Origin: Synechococcus sp. J7-Johnson
GTDB taxonomy: Bacteria; Cyanobacteriota; Cyanobacteriia; PCC-6307; Cyanobiaceae
Length of the DNA stretch: 62,975 bases
Direction of reading: 5' to 3'
NCBI RefSeq assembly: GCF_024345795.1
Contig: NZ_JAGQBU010000015.1
Span: 1-62,975, forward strand
The notes below the pieces were generated by a model that was not told the origin of the DNA, made no database searches, and worked only from the letters and a program-made list of their open reading frames with translations. The first letter of the stretch is position 1; the number at the start of each line of letters is the position of its first letter. Below, in pieces: positions 7,994 through 16,669 of this stretch. A program made the translations under genes and the position numbers.

Positions 7994-9073
7994 ATGCCTG
8001 TGAGTCACACCCTGTCCGGTGGTCTGTTCTCACGCGCGAACCGGCTGTGGCTCCCTGGATCGGTTCTCGGTGTGGCGGTGCTGGCCTCCGCTTTCGCTCC
8101 GATCACGGTCAGCGCCCAGTCTGCGGCTGGAGTGGTCCGGATCAGTGGATCAAGCACGGTGTTCCCGATCACATCGGAGGCGATCAAGGCATTCCGCAAG
8201 ACAGCTCCCGGCCGAAACGTCCGCTTCGAGCTCAAGGAAACGGGCACGTCGGCCGGATTCCGTGACTTCTGCGCCGGCAAGGTGCCGATCGCCAATGCTT
8301 CACGGCCGATCAACACCAGGGAGCTCAAGGCCTGCGAGGCGAAGGGGGTCAAGTTCATCGAGCTGCCGATTGCTTTCGACGCCCTGACAGTGGCTGTCCA
8401 CCCGAAGAACACCTGGGCCAAGCAGATCACTGTCAAGGAACTGAACACCCTGTGGAACCGCCAGGCCACTGGACGGGTGAAGCGTTGGAAGCAGGTGAAC
8501 AGCGCCTGGCCCGACCGCCCGATCAAGCTGTGCGGAGCTGGTTCGGATTCCGGCACCTTCGACTATTTCAACAAGGCGATCACCGGCGATGCCGAAAACA
8601 GCCGCAGCGACTACATCGCCAGCGAAGACGATAATGTGTTGGTCAGATGCGTGGCCAATGATCCCAACGCACTGGGCTACTTCGGTTTTGGCTACTATCT
8701 CGCCAATCAGAACAAGCTCAGGTCCCTCGCCATAATCGGACCCAAGGGAGCAACCAGGCCTTCAGTCGAGGCTGTTCAGAAAGAGCGCTACGCGCCCCTC
8801 TCCAGGCCGCTCTTCATCTATATCAACAATGCCAACATGCTTTCCCGTCCGGAGGTGCAGAAGTTCGTCACGTTCTTCGTTCGGAGGGGCCCCCAGATTG
8901 TCAGGGCCGCAGACTTCATTCCCCTTCCCGACTCCACCTACCTCCTGGTGGAAAGCAAGCTGTACCGCCACGTGCTCGGCACCTCCTTCGGTGGAGACCT
9001 GCCGATCGGACTAACCATCGGCCAGGCCCTTGCCCGCAGCTTCGACCAGCTCAAGCAGCCCCGGTCCCGCTGA
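7994..9073 (+). CDS. pstS: phosphate-binding protein of the PstS/SphX type
   Basis: A 359-residue periplasmic substrate-binding protein. The N-terminus is a signal peptide with cleavage expected after ITVSAQS. The mature part begins with VVRISGSSTVFPIT, the typical PstS phosphate-loop start, and goes on with GTSAGFRDFCAG, IANASRPI and a GSDSGTFDYF loop, all phosphate-contacting regions of the family. I chose the ATG at 7994 because GGGAG lies 8 bp upstream; a GTG at 7976 is less likely. The Pho-box array upstream predicts induction by phosphate limitation. No pstCAB genes follow, so this is an isolated copy that may serve a transporter encoded elsewhere or act in sensing, as proposed for SphX. 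Confidence 0.85.
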   Translation: MPVSHTLSGGLFSRANRLWLPGSVLGVAVLASAFAPITVSAQSAAGVVRISGSSTVFPITSEAIKAFRKTAPGRNVRFELKETGTSAGFRDFCAGKVPIANASRPINTRELKACEAKGVKFIELPIAFDALTVAVHPKNTWAKQITVKELNTLWNRQATGRVKRWKQVNSAWPDRPIKLCGAGSDSGTFDYFNKAITGDAENSRSDYIASEDDNVLVRCVANDPNALGYFGFGYYLANQNKLRSLAIIGPKGATRPSVEAVQKERYAPLSRPLFIYINNANMLSRPEVQKFVTFFVRRGPQIVRAADFIPLPDSTYLLVESKLYRHVLGTSFGGDLPIGLTIGQALARSFDQLKQPRSR

Positions 9074-9124
9074 ACGACACTCCGCCCGCTCAGTGAGGAT
9101 GAGTCCTGTCTTCCCGCCATCGCC

Positions 9125-10054
9125 GTGACGGCCTTCGAGACCAGCGCCAGCACCAGCACCGCGGAGGTCAGCGATCCCGCGATGGTCTGCGGGCTCTACG
9201 CAGCCGATCTGATCCAGCACCAGACACGCCGGCTGGGCAAGCTCCAGTCCGAAGTGCTGGCTGATCACGATCCTGAACCGCTGCATCAGCTCCGGGTGAG
9301 TCTGCGCAGGCTGCGCACGGCCCTCAGCCAGTTCGCGCCCGCTCTGCGGATGCCGGATGGGGTGAGCGATCGCCGCATCGCCAGGGTGGCCCGGCGCACC
9401 AGCCTCTGCCGTGATCTCGACGTGCTCAGGGATCGCCTGGAGGGGCAGTTGCTGCCCCCCCTGCCGGAGCAGGAACGCAAGGCGATGAAGCCGGTGCTGA
9501 AGCGGCTGTCACGCAACCGGCGGCTGGCCTTCGAAGACCTCGCGGAGGCGCTCACCGGCGGGCCCTATCTCAAGTTGCTCGCCCGTCTGCGCGCCTGGCA
9601 GCTGAAGCCTCGCTTCTCTCCGCTGGGAGATCTGCCCCTGGGGCCCTGGCTGTTCGAATGGCAGTCGCAGGCCTCCAGCGGCCTGTTCCTGCATGGCGGC
9701 TGGTTCGCCGCCGATCCGCACGATCCGGCCCTCCACGATCTGCGCAAGCGCATCAAGGGATTGCGCTATGCCCTCGAACATCTGGAGCCTTTCGCGGCGC
9801 CGGCGCTGGGCGAGTGGATCGCTCTTCTGAAAAAGGCCCAGGACTGCCTGGGGGATCTTCACGATCTCCAGGTGCTCGCAGCGATCCTGGGTGATCAGCT
9901 CGAGAATGGTGTGGCTGAAACCCTGCCGGTGTTGCAGGCCGGCATCCTTGCCCAGCAGGCTGAGCGCTGGAGCAAATGGAGCGACCAGGCGATCCAGCTT
10001 CGTGACCAGGCCAATCGTCACAGGCTCTACAGCAGCCTGATCCCGTCTGCCTGA
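9125..10054 (+). CDS. CHAD domain protein
   Basis: 309 residues of alpha-helical CHAD sequence with the conserved basic motifs LHQLRVSLRRLRTAL (about residues 54-68) and LHDLRKRIKGLRYALEHLEP in the second half. CHAD domains bind inorganic polyphosphate through these Arg/Lys/His helices. It starts with GTG 51 bp after pstS on the same strand, so it probably belongs to the same phosphate-related unit. No CYTH triphosphatase domain is attached. The exact role in polyphosphate granules or storage is unknown. Confidence 0.85.
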   Translation: MTAFETSASTSTAEVSDPAMVCGLYAADLIQHQTRRLGKLQSEVLADHDPEPLHQLRVSLRRLRTALSQFAPALRMPDGVSDRRIARVARRTSLCRDLDVLRDRLEGQLLPPLPEQERKAMKPVLKRLSRNRRLAFEDLAEALTGGPYLKLLARLRAWQLKPRFSPLGDLPLGPWLFEWQSQASSGLFLHGGWFAADPHDPALHDLRKRIKGLRYALEHLEPFAAPALGEWIALLKKAQDCLGDLHDLQVLAAILGDQLENGVAETLPVLQAGILAQQAERWSKWSDQAIQLRDQANRHRLYSSLIPSA

Positions 10055-10067
10055 GCCGCAAGACGGG
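10042..10067 (+). terminator. inverted repeat overlapping the CHAD gene stop
   Basis: Seven-base perfect arms CCCGTCT and AGACGGG are separated by 12 bases that contain the CHAD stop codon. There is a G-tract but no T-tract after it. It may end the pstS-CHAD transcript before the copper promoter that follows. Confidence 0.35.
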
Positions 10068-10072
10068 GGGGC

Positions 10073-10103
10073 TTGACTCTCCAGTCCACTGGACACCTTA
10101 GCG
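10073..10103 (+). promoter_or_regulatory. MerR/CueR-type promoter of the copper ATPase gene
   Basis: A -35 element TTGACT and a -10-like TTAGCG are separated by 19 bp, the over-long spacer typical of MerR-family activated promoters. The spacer holds a perfect dyad TCCAGT-CC-ACTGGA. Spacing and dyad closely resemble known CueR sites in front of copper ATPase genes, and the gene 49 bp downstream is one. No MerR/CueR gene lies in this window. Confidence 0.6.
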
Positions 10104-10151
10104 TCAAGTCATCGCTTCTCCCGATCGACCCCTATCGATCGCCCGTCCCCG

Positions 10152-12251
10152 ATGACCGGCCCACCCCCCACTCCGTCCTGCTGCCACGCCGATGGTCTGG
10201 CCCCCACGCCCGACCCGGAGCGGGAGCTGGCCCATGAACTCACCCTGCTGCGCCGCAAGCTCTCGCTGGCGGCTGTGCTCACGGCGCTGGTGGTGCTCGC
10301 GAGCATGCCCCACATGCTCGGTCTCCATTCCCTGCCGTTCCTGCCCGGCTGGTTCACCAGCCCCTGGACCCAGCTGCTGCTTTCCACCCCGGTGCTGTTC
10401 TGGTGCGGCCGGGAGTTCTTCACCGGCGCCGCCTCGGCCTTCCGTCAGCACAGCGCCGACATGAACACCCTGGTGGCCGCCGGCACCGGCATCGCCTGGC
10501 TCACGTCCCTGGTGGCCACCGTCGCGCCGCGGCTGCTCACCGAGGAAGGTCTGCCCGCAGACGTCTACTACGAAGTGACTGTGGTGATCCTCACCCTGGT
10601 GCTGCTGGGCCGCCTGCTGGAGGCCCGCGCCCGCGGCCAGACATCAGAGGCGATCCGCCGCTTGCTGCGCCTGCAGCCGCCCACGGCCCGGGTGCTGCGC
10701 GATGGCGCCCTCCAGGAGATCCCGGTGGAGCTGGTGGTGGTGGGCGATCTGCTGCAGGTGCGCCCCGGCGAGAAGCTGCCCCTCGACGGGGTGGTGGTGG
10801 AGGGCAGCTCCTGGGTGGAGGAATCGATGCTCACCGGTGAGCCGACCCCTGTGGAGAAGGGTCCCGGTGATGCGGTGATCGGGGCGTCGCTCAACCGCAG
10901 CGGCAGCTTCAGCTTTCGCGTCAGCCACGTGGGCACCGACACCGTGCTCGCCCAGATCGTCGAGCTGGTGCGCCAGGCCCAGAGCTCCCGCACGCGGGTG
11001 CAGCGCCTGGCCGATCAGGTGGTGGGCTGGTTCGTGCCGGTGGTGATCGCCCTGGCCATCGCCGCCTTCGTGGGCTGGTTCCTGGTGAGCGGCAACCCGG
11101 TGCTGGCGATGCTGTTCCTGGTCAGCGTGCTGGTGATTGCCTGTCCCTGCGCCCTGGGGCTGGCCACACCCACCTCGATCATGGTGGCCTCGGGCAAGGG
11201 GGCGGAGAACGGACTGATCTTCCGCAGCGCCGAGGCTCTGGAAACCGCCGGCGGCCTGCGCACCATCGTGCTCGACAAGACCGGCACCCTCACCCGCGGC
11301 CAGCCGGAGGTGACCGATTTCGAGCGGCTGGGCGGCAGCCAGCTGACGGCGGCGGCCCTGCTGCGGATGATCGCGGCCCTGGAGGAGCGCTCGGAGCATC
11401 CGCTGGCTGAGGCCATCGTGGGTTACATCCGCCCCCAGCTCCAGGATCCGCGCCTTCCGGCCGTGGAGGCGTTCGAGGCGGTGGCGGGCTTCGGCGTCAG
11501 GGGCCGCGCCGATGGTCGTGACGTGGTGGTGGGCACCCCCCGCTGGCTGGCGGAGCTTGGTTTCGGCATGGAGGCGCTGGAGCCCCTGGCCAGCCGGTTG
11601 GAGGGCGCGGCCCGCAGCGTGGCGGCGGTGGCGGTGGATGGGCGGATCGAGGCCTGCTTCGGCATCGCCGATCCGATCAAGCCGGGAGCGGTGCCCGCCG
11701 TGGCCGCTCTGCGGCGCCTGGGCCTGCAGGTGGTGATGCTCAGCGGTGACGCCCGCCGTACTGCCGAGGTGGTGGCCGCCCAGGTGGGCATCGAGCGGGT
11801 GATCGCCGAGGTGCGACCAGCCGATAAGGCCGATGTGATCCTTCGGCTGCAGGAGCGGGGCGAGGGTCCGGTGGCGATGGTGGGCGATGGCATCAACGAC
11901 GCTCCGGCCCTGGCGGCGGCCGATGTGGGCCTGGCGATGGGCACCGGCACCGATGTGGCGATCGCGGCCAGCGACATCACCCTGATCTCCGGCAACCTGG
12001 CCGGGGTGCCGGCGGCGATCGAGCTCAGCCGCCACACCATGGCCAACATCCGCCAGAACCTGGTCTTCGCCTTCGCCTACAACGTGGCGGGTCTGCCCAT
12101 TGCCGCCGGACTGCTGTTCCCTTTCACCGGCTGGCTGCTGAGTCCGATGATCGCCGGCGCGGCCATGGCCTTCAGCTCCGTGTCCGTGGTGAGCAATGCC
12201 CTGCGGTTGCGTCGCTTCAAGCCCACCCCCCTTCCCGTTGCCGCCAGCTGA
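10152..12251 (+). CDS. copA: copper-translocating P1B-type ATPase
   Basis: 699 residues. It carries the CPC ion-binding motif (331-333), the TGE actuator loop (228-230), the DKTGT phosphorylation site (375-379), the SEHPL nucleotide-binding motif and the GDGINDAP hinge. The last membrane helices hold YN and [11 protein letters not shown], the signature of Cu(I) pumps. Unlike most CopA proteins it has no N-terminal CxxC metal-binding domain; only a CCH triplet near residues 10-12 could bind metal. It should export Cu(I) across the plasma or thylakoid membrane using ATP. It sits behind a CueR-like promoter and its stop overlaps the start of a cupredoxin gene. Confidence 0.9.
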   Translation: MTGPPPTPSCCHADGLAPTPDPERELAHELTLLRRKLSLAAVLTALVVLASMPHMLGLHSLPFLPGWFTSPWTQLLLSTPVLFWCGREFFTGAASAFRQHSADMNTLVAAGTGIAWLTSLVATVAPRLLTEEGLPADVYYEVTVVILTLVLLGRLLEARARGQTSEAIRRLLRLQPPTARVLRDGALQEIPVELVVVGDLLQVRPGEKLPLDGVVVEGSSWVEESMLTGEPTPVEKGPGDAVIGASLNRSGSFSFRVSHVGTDTVLAQIVELVRQAQSSRTRVQRLADQVVGWFVPVVIALAIAAFVGWFLVSGNPVLAMLFLVSVLVIACPCALGLATPTSIMVASGKGAENGLIFRSAEALETAGGLRTIVLDKTGTLTRGQPEVTDFERLGGSQLTAAALLRMIAALEERSEHPLAEAIVGYIRPQLQDPRLPAVEAFEAVAGFGVRGRADGRDVVVGTPRWLAELGFGMEALEPLASRLEGAARSVAAVAVDGRIEACFGIADPIKPGAVPAVAALRRLGLQVVMLSGDARRTAEVVAAQVGIERVIAEVRPADKADVILRLQERGEGPVAMVGDGINDAPALAAADVGLAMGTGTDVAIAASDITLISGNLAGVPAAIELSRHTMANIRQNLVFAFAYNVAGLPIAAGLLFPFTGWLLSPMIAGAAMAFSSVSVVSNALRLRRFKPTPLPVAAS

Positions 12252-12703
12252 TGACCAGCTTCGTTGCCACTGCCACTGCCACTGCCATTGCCACCGGCGA
12301 ACCGCTGTGGCGCACGATCGAGCAGCCCCTTGGCCTCAACGTGGCGGTAGCCGCCGGTGGCCTGGCGCTGATCGCCGCCGAACTCTGGTGGTTTCTCGGC
12401 CGCCATGGCGGCGGTGTGGCGGCCGGTGAAGGTGAGGGAGGGGTGCAGGAGATCACGATCACCGTGGATGGGGGCTACTCCCCAGCCCGGATCCGACTGA
12501 CGGCCGGCCGGCCGGTGCGCCTCATCTTTCACCGGCTGGATCCCAGCGGTTGCGTCGCCCAGGTGATCGTCCCCGACTTTCGCCGCACGCTCGATCTACC
12601 CCTGAATGCCCGCACCAGTCTGGAATTGCCGCCGATGCAGCCTGGGGAGTACCCATTTCATTGCGGCATGTCGATGGTGCGGGGTGTGCTGGAGGTGGTC
12701 TGA
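12251..12703 (+). CDS. membrane-anchored cupredoxin-like protein
   Basis: 150 residues. One N-terminal membrane segment (about residues 27-49) is followed by a cupredoxin domain beginning ITITVDGGYSPARIRL. Probable copper ligands are Cys in DPSGC and the His, Cys and Met residues of PFHCGMSM near the end. The start codon shares a base with the stop of the copper ATPase gene, so the two are translationally coupled, and the protein probably accepts, delivers or senses copper for the pump. The N-terminal Thr-Ala repeat is encoded by GCCACT-type hexamers. Its 3' end overlaps the convergent DUF6629 gene by 46 bp. Confidence 0.8.
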   Translation: MTSFVATATATAIATGEPLWRTIEQPLGLNVAVAAGGLALIAAELWWFLGRHGGGVAAGEGEGGVQEITITVDGGYSPARIRLTAGRPVRLIFHRLDPSGCVAQVIVPDFRRTLDLPLNARTSLELPPMQPGEYPFHCGMSMVRGVLEVV

Positions 12704-13389
12704 AGGGCTCCGGCTCCGGCCTCTGCTGCTGGTTCGTCCACCACCCAGAGCAGAACAGCCGAGAGCATGGCGGTGAGGTAGCACCAGACCGAGCTGAAGG
12801 CGTGAAGGTAGGCCACCTGGGCAGAGATAAACGCGATCACGATCGCCGCCGCGAACCAGCGCAGCCGCCTGATCGGTGTCAGCAGCAGTGGCACCGTCAC
12901 GATCAACCCGTAGATCAGGCTTCCCAGCCCATGGCTCACCAAGCCATGGGCAGGACTCCTGATCTGGTATTCGATGCTGCCCAGACTCACGGCCGGTGTG
13001 ACCTGGGAGGGATCCAGCAGCAGCGGCACCCAGAGCCACAGGCCCAGCATCAGGCCCATCACCAGGCAGATCCGGATCAGCCAGCGGGGCTGGCCATCGC
13101 CCGTGGCGCCGGCCTTCAACGCGCACCAGGGGAACCAGGCCAACCAGAAGCCAAGTGCGAAGAACAGATAGGCCAGTGCCGCCCGCTGGGTGAGCGGCTC
13201 CAGGCTCCCGCTATCTAGACCGACCCACACAAGGCCCTCCAGACCCTGCTGCAGGCCGAACAACACCGGGGTCAGGGCCAGGGGCAGCAGGTTGCTCGAT
13301 GGCTCACGCCAGCACCGCTGCACGGTCAGCCCGCCCAATGGCATCAGCAGTGCCGCTGCCGCGAAGCTGGAGCTGCTCGAGAAACACAT
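12658..13389 (-). CDS. DUF6629-like membrane protein
   Basis: 243 residues with about seven hydrophobic segments. The beginning MCFSSSSSFAAAALL matches the MCFSxxASF start that marks this uncharacterised membrane family. The sequence GLQQGLEGLVW in the second helix is also family-like. Function unknown. The 3' end runs 46 bp into the convergent cupredoxin gene, an arrangement that could allow antisense interference but may simply be compaction. Confidence 0.7.
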   Translation of the reverse strand: MCFSSSSSFAAAALLMPLGGLTVQRCWREPSSNLLPLALTPVLFGLQQGLEGLVWVGLDSGSLEPLTQRAALAYLFFALGFWLAWFPWCALKAGATGDGQPRWLIRICLVMGLMLGLWLWVPLLLDPSQVTPAVSLGSIEYQIRSPAHGLVSHGLGSLIYGLIVTVPLLLTPIRRLRWFAAAIVIAFISAQVAYLHAFSSVWCYLTAMLSAVLLWVVDEPAAEAGAGALQTTSSTPRTIDMPQ

Positions 13390-13422
13390 CGACAGGGGGC
13401 CCTGCCCAGGGCAATGGTGCCA

Positions 13423-14682
13423 TCAGCCTCCACCATGGTCGTTGGCCCGCTGCAGGCTCTCAAAGGCCTGGCAGAAGGGTTCACCCAGCGCCTGGCGCAA
13501 CACCGTGTCGGCGGCGAAGGCGCTGAGAGCCTCCTCGAGACTGGTGGGCAGCGCCGCCGCCGTACCGGGGGCCGGCGGATCGGTGTAGAGGTTGGCGTCG
13601 TTGCGTGGGCCCGGCTCGAGCTCCCGCTCGAGCCCGTCGAGGCCGGCGGCGAGCACGGCTGCCGGCAGCAGGTAAGGGTTGGCGGCACTGTCGGCCAGGC
13701 GCAGCTCCAGTCGCTGGTCGTCGGGGATGCGCACCATGTGGCTGCGGTTGTTGCCGCCGTAGGTGATCCAGCCCGGTGACCAGGTGGCGCCGGAGTTGGT
13801 GGTGATCCCCCCCAGCCGCGCATAGCTCTCGGCGATGGGATTGGTGATGGCGCACAGGGCCGGGGCGTGCTCCAGCAGGCCCCCCAGAAAGTGGTAAGCC
13901 AGCCGCGAGAGGCCCAGCTCACCGCGGGGGTCGTGGAAGAGGTTGCGGCCCGAGCTGTCCCAGAGCGAATGGTGCAGGTGCGCGCCGCTGCCGGTGAGCT
14001 GGGGGAAGGGCTTGGGGCCGAAGCTCACCCGCCAGCCCAGTGGTTCCGCCATCGACTGGGCCATCACCCGGAAGAAGGCGTGGCGGTCGGCGGTCACCAG
14101 GGCGTCGGCGAAGGTCCAGTTGATCTCGAACTGCCCGTTGGCATCCTCGTGATCGGCCTGGTACGGACCCCAGCCCAGCTCCTCCATCGCCTCCAGCAGG
14201 CCGCCGATCAGCTCGAACTGGCGCATCAGCGCCAGCTGGTCGTAGCAGGGCTTCCTCTGGGTGTCGTGGCCATCGGCGATCGCCGTGCCGCCCGGCTGCA
14301 GCAGGAAGAATTCCGCTTCCACCCCCGTGCGGAAGCTGTAGCCCATGCGGTTCACCCGCTCCAGCTGGCGGCGCAGCACCCAGCGCGGCGACTGCTCCAG
14401 GGGCTTCCCCTCCACCTGCAGATCGGTGGCCAGCCAGGCCACGCTGCGCTGCCAGGGCAACACCGCCAGGCTGGCGGGATCCGGCAGGCCGAGCACATCG
14501 GAATCGGCCGGGGTCATCGCCAGCCAGGCGGCGAAGCCCGCAAAGCCCGCGCCATCGCGGGCCACCTGATTGATGGCGCTGGCCGGGACCAGTTTGGCGC
14601 GCTGCACCCCGAACAGGTCGGAGAAGGAGAAGAGGAAATGGCGGAGGCCGTGGTCGGAGGCGTAGCGGGCCAGGTCGGTCAT
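13423..14682 (-). CDS. glnT: glutamine synthetase family protein, GlnT (type III-like)
   Basis: 419 residues of glutamine-synthetase fold: beta-grasp start with FSFSDLFGVQRAKLVP, then VEAEFFLL (first Glu metal ligand), DHEDANGQFEINW, GSGAHLHHSLWD and PNPIAESYARL-like ITNPIAESYARL, and NRSHMVRIP with LELRLADSAANPYL. This subgroup includes GlnT and gamma-glutamylmethylamide synthetase and joins ammonia or an amine to glutamate. Its start overlaps the stop of the hydrolase gene (ATGA), making it the last gene of the nitH operon. It could capture ammonia released by the nitrilase of the divergent arm, or form another gamma-glutamyl amide; that is inference. Confidence 0.8.
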   Translation of the reverse strand: MTDLARYASDHGLRHFLFSFSDLFGVQRAKLVPASAINQVARDGAGFAGFAAWLAMTPADSDVLGLPDPASLAVLPWQRSVAWLATDLQVEGKPLEQSPRWVLRRQLERVNRMGYSFRTGVEAEFFLLQPGGTAIADGHDTQRKPCYDQLALMRQFELIGGLLEAMEELGWGPYQADHEDANGQFEINWTFADALVTADRHAFFRVMAQSMAEPLGWRVSFGPKPFPQLTGSGAHLHHSLWDSSGRNLFHDPRGELGLSRLAYHFLGGLLEHAPALCAITNPIAESYARLGGITTNSGATWSPGWITYGGNNRSHMVRIPDDQRLELRLADSAANPYLLPAAVLAAGLDGLERELEPGPRNDANLYTDPPAPGTAAALPTSLEEALSAFAADTVLRQALGEPFCQAFESLQRANDHGGG

Positions 14683-15677
14683 GGGCTCAGCAAGCGTTCG
14701 AGGGAGGCGCGGATCATGGCCTGCTCAGACGGGGCATCACGGGGATTGCCGGCCCTGTGCCCCAGCACCGACTCCAGCCGCTCGAAGCGGGCGCCGGGGA
14801 TGCAGGCGGCTTCAGCGGCGCAGTCGTCAGGGGGGAAATAGAGGTCGTGGGAGCCGGCGATCACCGTGGTGCGGGCCGTGATCCGCCCCAGGGCGGCGGC
14901 GCCGAGATCGTTGGCCAGCCAGGTGTCGAGCATGGCCAGCAGATCGCGGGGATCATGGCGGCGGTAGGCAGGCAGCCAGCTGCGCTCCACGTAGTCGTCC
15001 ACGCTGGTGTAGCCCAGCGCCTCGTGCAGACCCTGCCGGTAGAAGGCCTGGCTGGCGGCCCAGCTGGCGTAGATCAGGGCGAAGCCGCGCAGCCCCTGCG
15101 CGGGAGTGGCCCTGAAGCGTTCCCCATCCCAGGCGGGATCGCTGGTGAGGGCCTGGCGCAGGCTGAGCAGGAACAGGCGGTTGTGGGGCGTGGTGCGGGC
15201 CGTGCCGCAGAGGCAGCAGATCCGCTCCACCGCCTGCGGCTCCAGGGCCGCCCAGTGGTAGGCCTGCTGCGCCCCCATCGACCAGCCGTAGATCAGGGCG
15301 AGGCGCTCCACCCCGAACACCTCCTGGATCAGCCGTTTCTGGGCGGCCACGTTGTCGGCGTGATGGATCACCCAGCCCTGCTCAGCCAGGCCCATCGCCG
15401 CGTTGCTGGGGCTGCTGGAGCGGCCGTTGCCGAACTGGCTCACCAGCAGCACGCACCATCGCAGGGGATCAAGAATCGGCCCCACCACCCAGTCGATGTC
15501 CTCGGGCCAGGCGCCGTAGGAGCTGGGGTAGAGCACCAGGTTGGAGCGCTCGGCGTTGAGCTCACCGAACACCCGGTAGGCCAGACGGGCGTTGGCGAGT
15601 TCCTTGCCGCAGCTGAGCGGCAGGTGACCCAGCTCAAACACGGCATCCCGGCCCTTGATCGCCGCGGCCACGCTCAT
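14679..15677 (-). CDS. alpha/beta hydrolase, homoserine O-acetyltransferase (MetX)-like
   Basis: About 332 residues, starting at MSVAAAIKGRDAVFEL. The overlap ATGA with the upstream desaturase gene supports this start, although the frame stays open further upstream. Features are ARLAYRVFGELN near the N-terminus, the nucleophile elbow YGWSMGAQQAYHWA, the acid-loop region HDLYFPPDDC and a late His in GHRAGNP. This matches the MetX-like branch of alpha/beta hydrolases, but the elbow differs from the GGSMGG of true MetX, so a hydrolase or acyltransferase on another substrate is more likely. It is the third gene of the nitH operon. Confidence 0.75.
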   Translation of the reverse strand: MSVAAAIKGRDAVFELGHLPLSCGKELANARLAYRVFGELNAERSNLVLYPSSYGAWPEDIDWVVGPILDPLRWCVLLVSQFGNGRSSSPSNAAMGLAEQGWVIHHADNVAAQKRLIQEVFGVERLALIYGWSMGAQQAYHWAALEPQAVERICCLCGTARTTPHNRLFLLSLRQALTSDPAWDGERFRATPAQGLRGFALIYASWAASQAFYRQGLHEALGYTSVDDYVERSWLPAYRRHDPRDLLAMLDTWLANDLGAAALGRITARTTVIAGSHDLYFPPDDCAAEAACIPGARFERLESVLGHRAGNPRDAPSEQAMIRASLERLLSP

Positions 15678-16669
15678 CCGGCTGGTGCCGGCAGAGGGGC
15701 CACCCCTGGCAGCGCCAGTCGTGAGGGATCGGCAAGGAAGGCCCGGTGCACCGCCAGGTAGCCTGGGTCGTTGTGCTCCAGCTGCGGGGCGATCCAGCTG
15801 TGGGCTGCCGGCAGGGCATGGAAGGGAAGCGAGGCCATCAGGTGATGCTCGACGTGGAACGGCATGTTCCACATCAGCCAGCGCAGGGGCGCCAGGGTGT
15901 GGGTGGTGCGGGTGTTGCGCAGCACGTCGGCGGCGGTGCTGCAGCCGCCGTGCTCAGCCAGCAGCACGAAGCGGAGCAGGGGCTGGCCCAGGGCCAGCGG
16001 CAGCAGCCACTGCCAGAGCAGGAAGCCATTGGCGCCCGGCAGGGACAACAGCAGCACCAGCCCATAGACGCCGAACTGGAGCCGGATCGAGCGGCGCAGC
16101 GCTGGAGCGGCCTCGGCCGGGATGTAGGGGCGATCGCGGAAGTTGCCGCTCAGACCGGCGGTGTGGCTGCGCAACTTGCCGATCCACCAGGGCAGAGCGC
16201 TCAACTCCAGCAGGTAGGCCCAGCGGCTGGTGGGCGGCGCATCTTCCAGCTCCGGGTCCAGGCCCGGCTGGTGGGTGTGGCGGTGGTGCCACTGGTGGTA
16301 GCGCCGGTAGAAATCGGCGTTGTAGAAGCTCAGTACCCCGGCCCACCAGGCCAGGCCGTCGTTGAGCCGGCGGCTGGCGAAGGCGGTGCGGTGGCCGCAC
16401 TCGTGCATGGCGCAGAAGGCGAAGGCCAGGCCCCAGCCCAGCAGCAGCAGGGCCGGCAAGCGCAGCGCCCAGGGCAGGCGATCATCCCCCCAGACCAGTC
16501 CGCTGACCAGGATCAGCGCCCCATGCCCAGCCGCCTGCCGCCAGCCGGCCGCATCGGAGCGGAGGTTGAGCTGGCGCAGAGTATCGGCGGGAATCAGCTC
16601 GGCAGAGGCCGCCTTGACGGCAGGTTGGCTCGTGGTCACGGACCTCAGGATCCCAGTAACGCTGTGCAT
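15674..16669 (-). CDS. membrane fatty acid desaturase-type protein
   Basis: About 331 residues. Three His boxes are present: HECGH, HQWHHRHTH and HVEHH, which together bind the di-iron centre of acyl desaturases, hydroxylases and related enzymes. Four hydrophobic segments surround them. The start is uncertain: ATG at 16669 lies 25 bp inside the upstream flavoprotein gene, while GTG at 16639 just behind its stop has a GAGG upstream. It is the second gene of the nitH operon, an unusual partner for Nit1C genes. Possible roles are oxidation of an acyl chain or an amine on a lipid-like substrate. Confidence 0.8.
   Translation of the reverse strand: MHSVTGILRSVTTSQPAVKAASAELIPADTLRQLNLRSDAAGWRQAAGHGALILVSGLVWGDDRLPWALRLPALLLLGWGLAFAFCAMHECGHRTAFASRRLNDGLAWWAGVLSFYNADFYRRYHQWHHRHTHQPGLDPELEDAPPTSRWAYLLELSALPWWIGKLRSHTAGLSGNFRDRPYIPAEAAPALRRSIRLQFGVYGLVLLLSLPGANGFLLWQWLLPLALGQPLLRFVLLAEHGGCSTAADVLRNTRTTHTLAPLRWLMWNMPFHVEHHLMASLPFHALPAAHSWIAPQLEHNDPGYLAVHRAFLADPSRLALPGVAPLPAPAG

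Noticed and set aside
10644-12035. 463-residue minus-strand open frame opposite copA
   Set aside because: Antisense shadow; rich in His, Gln and Gly with no motifs, while copA is certain.
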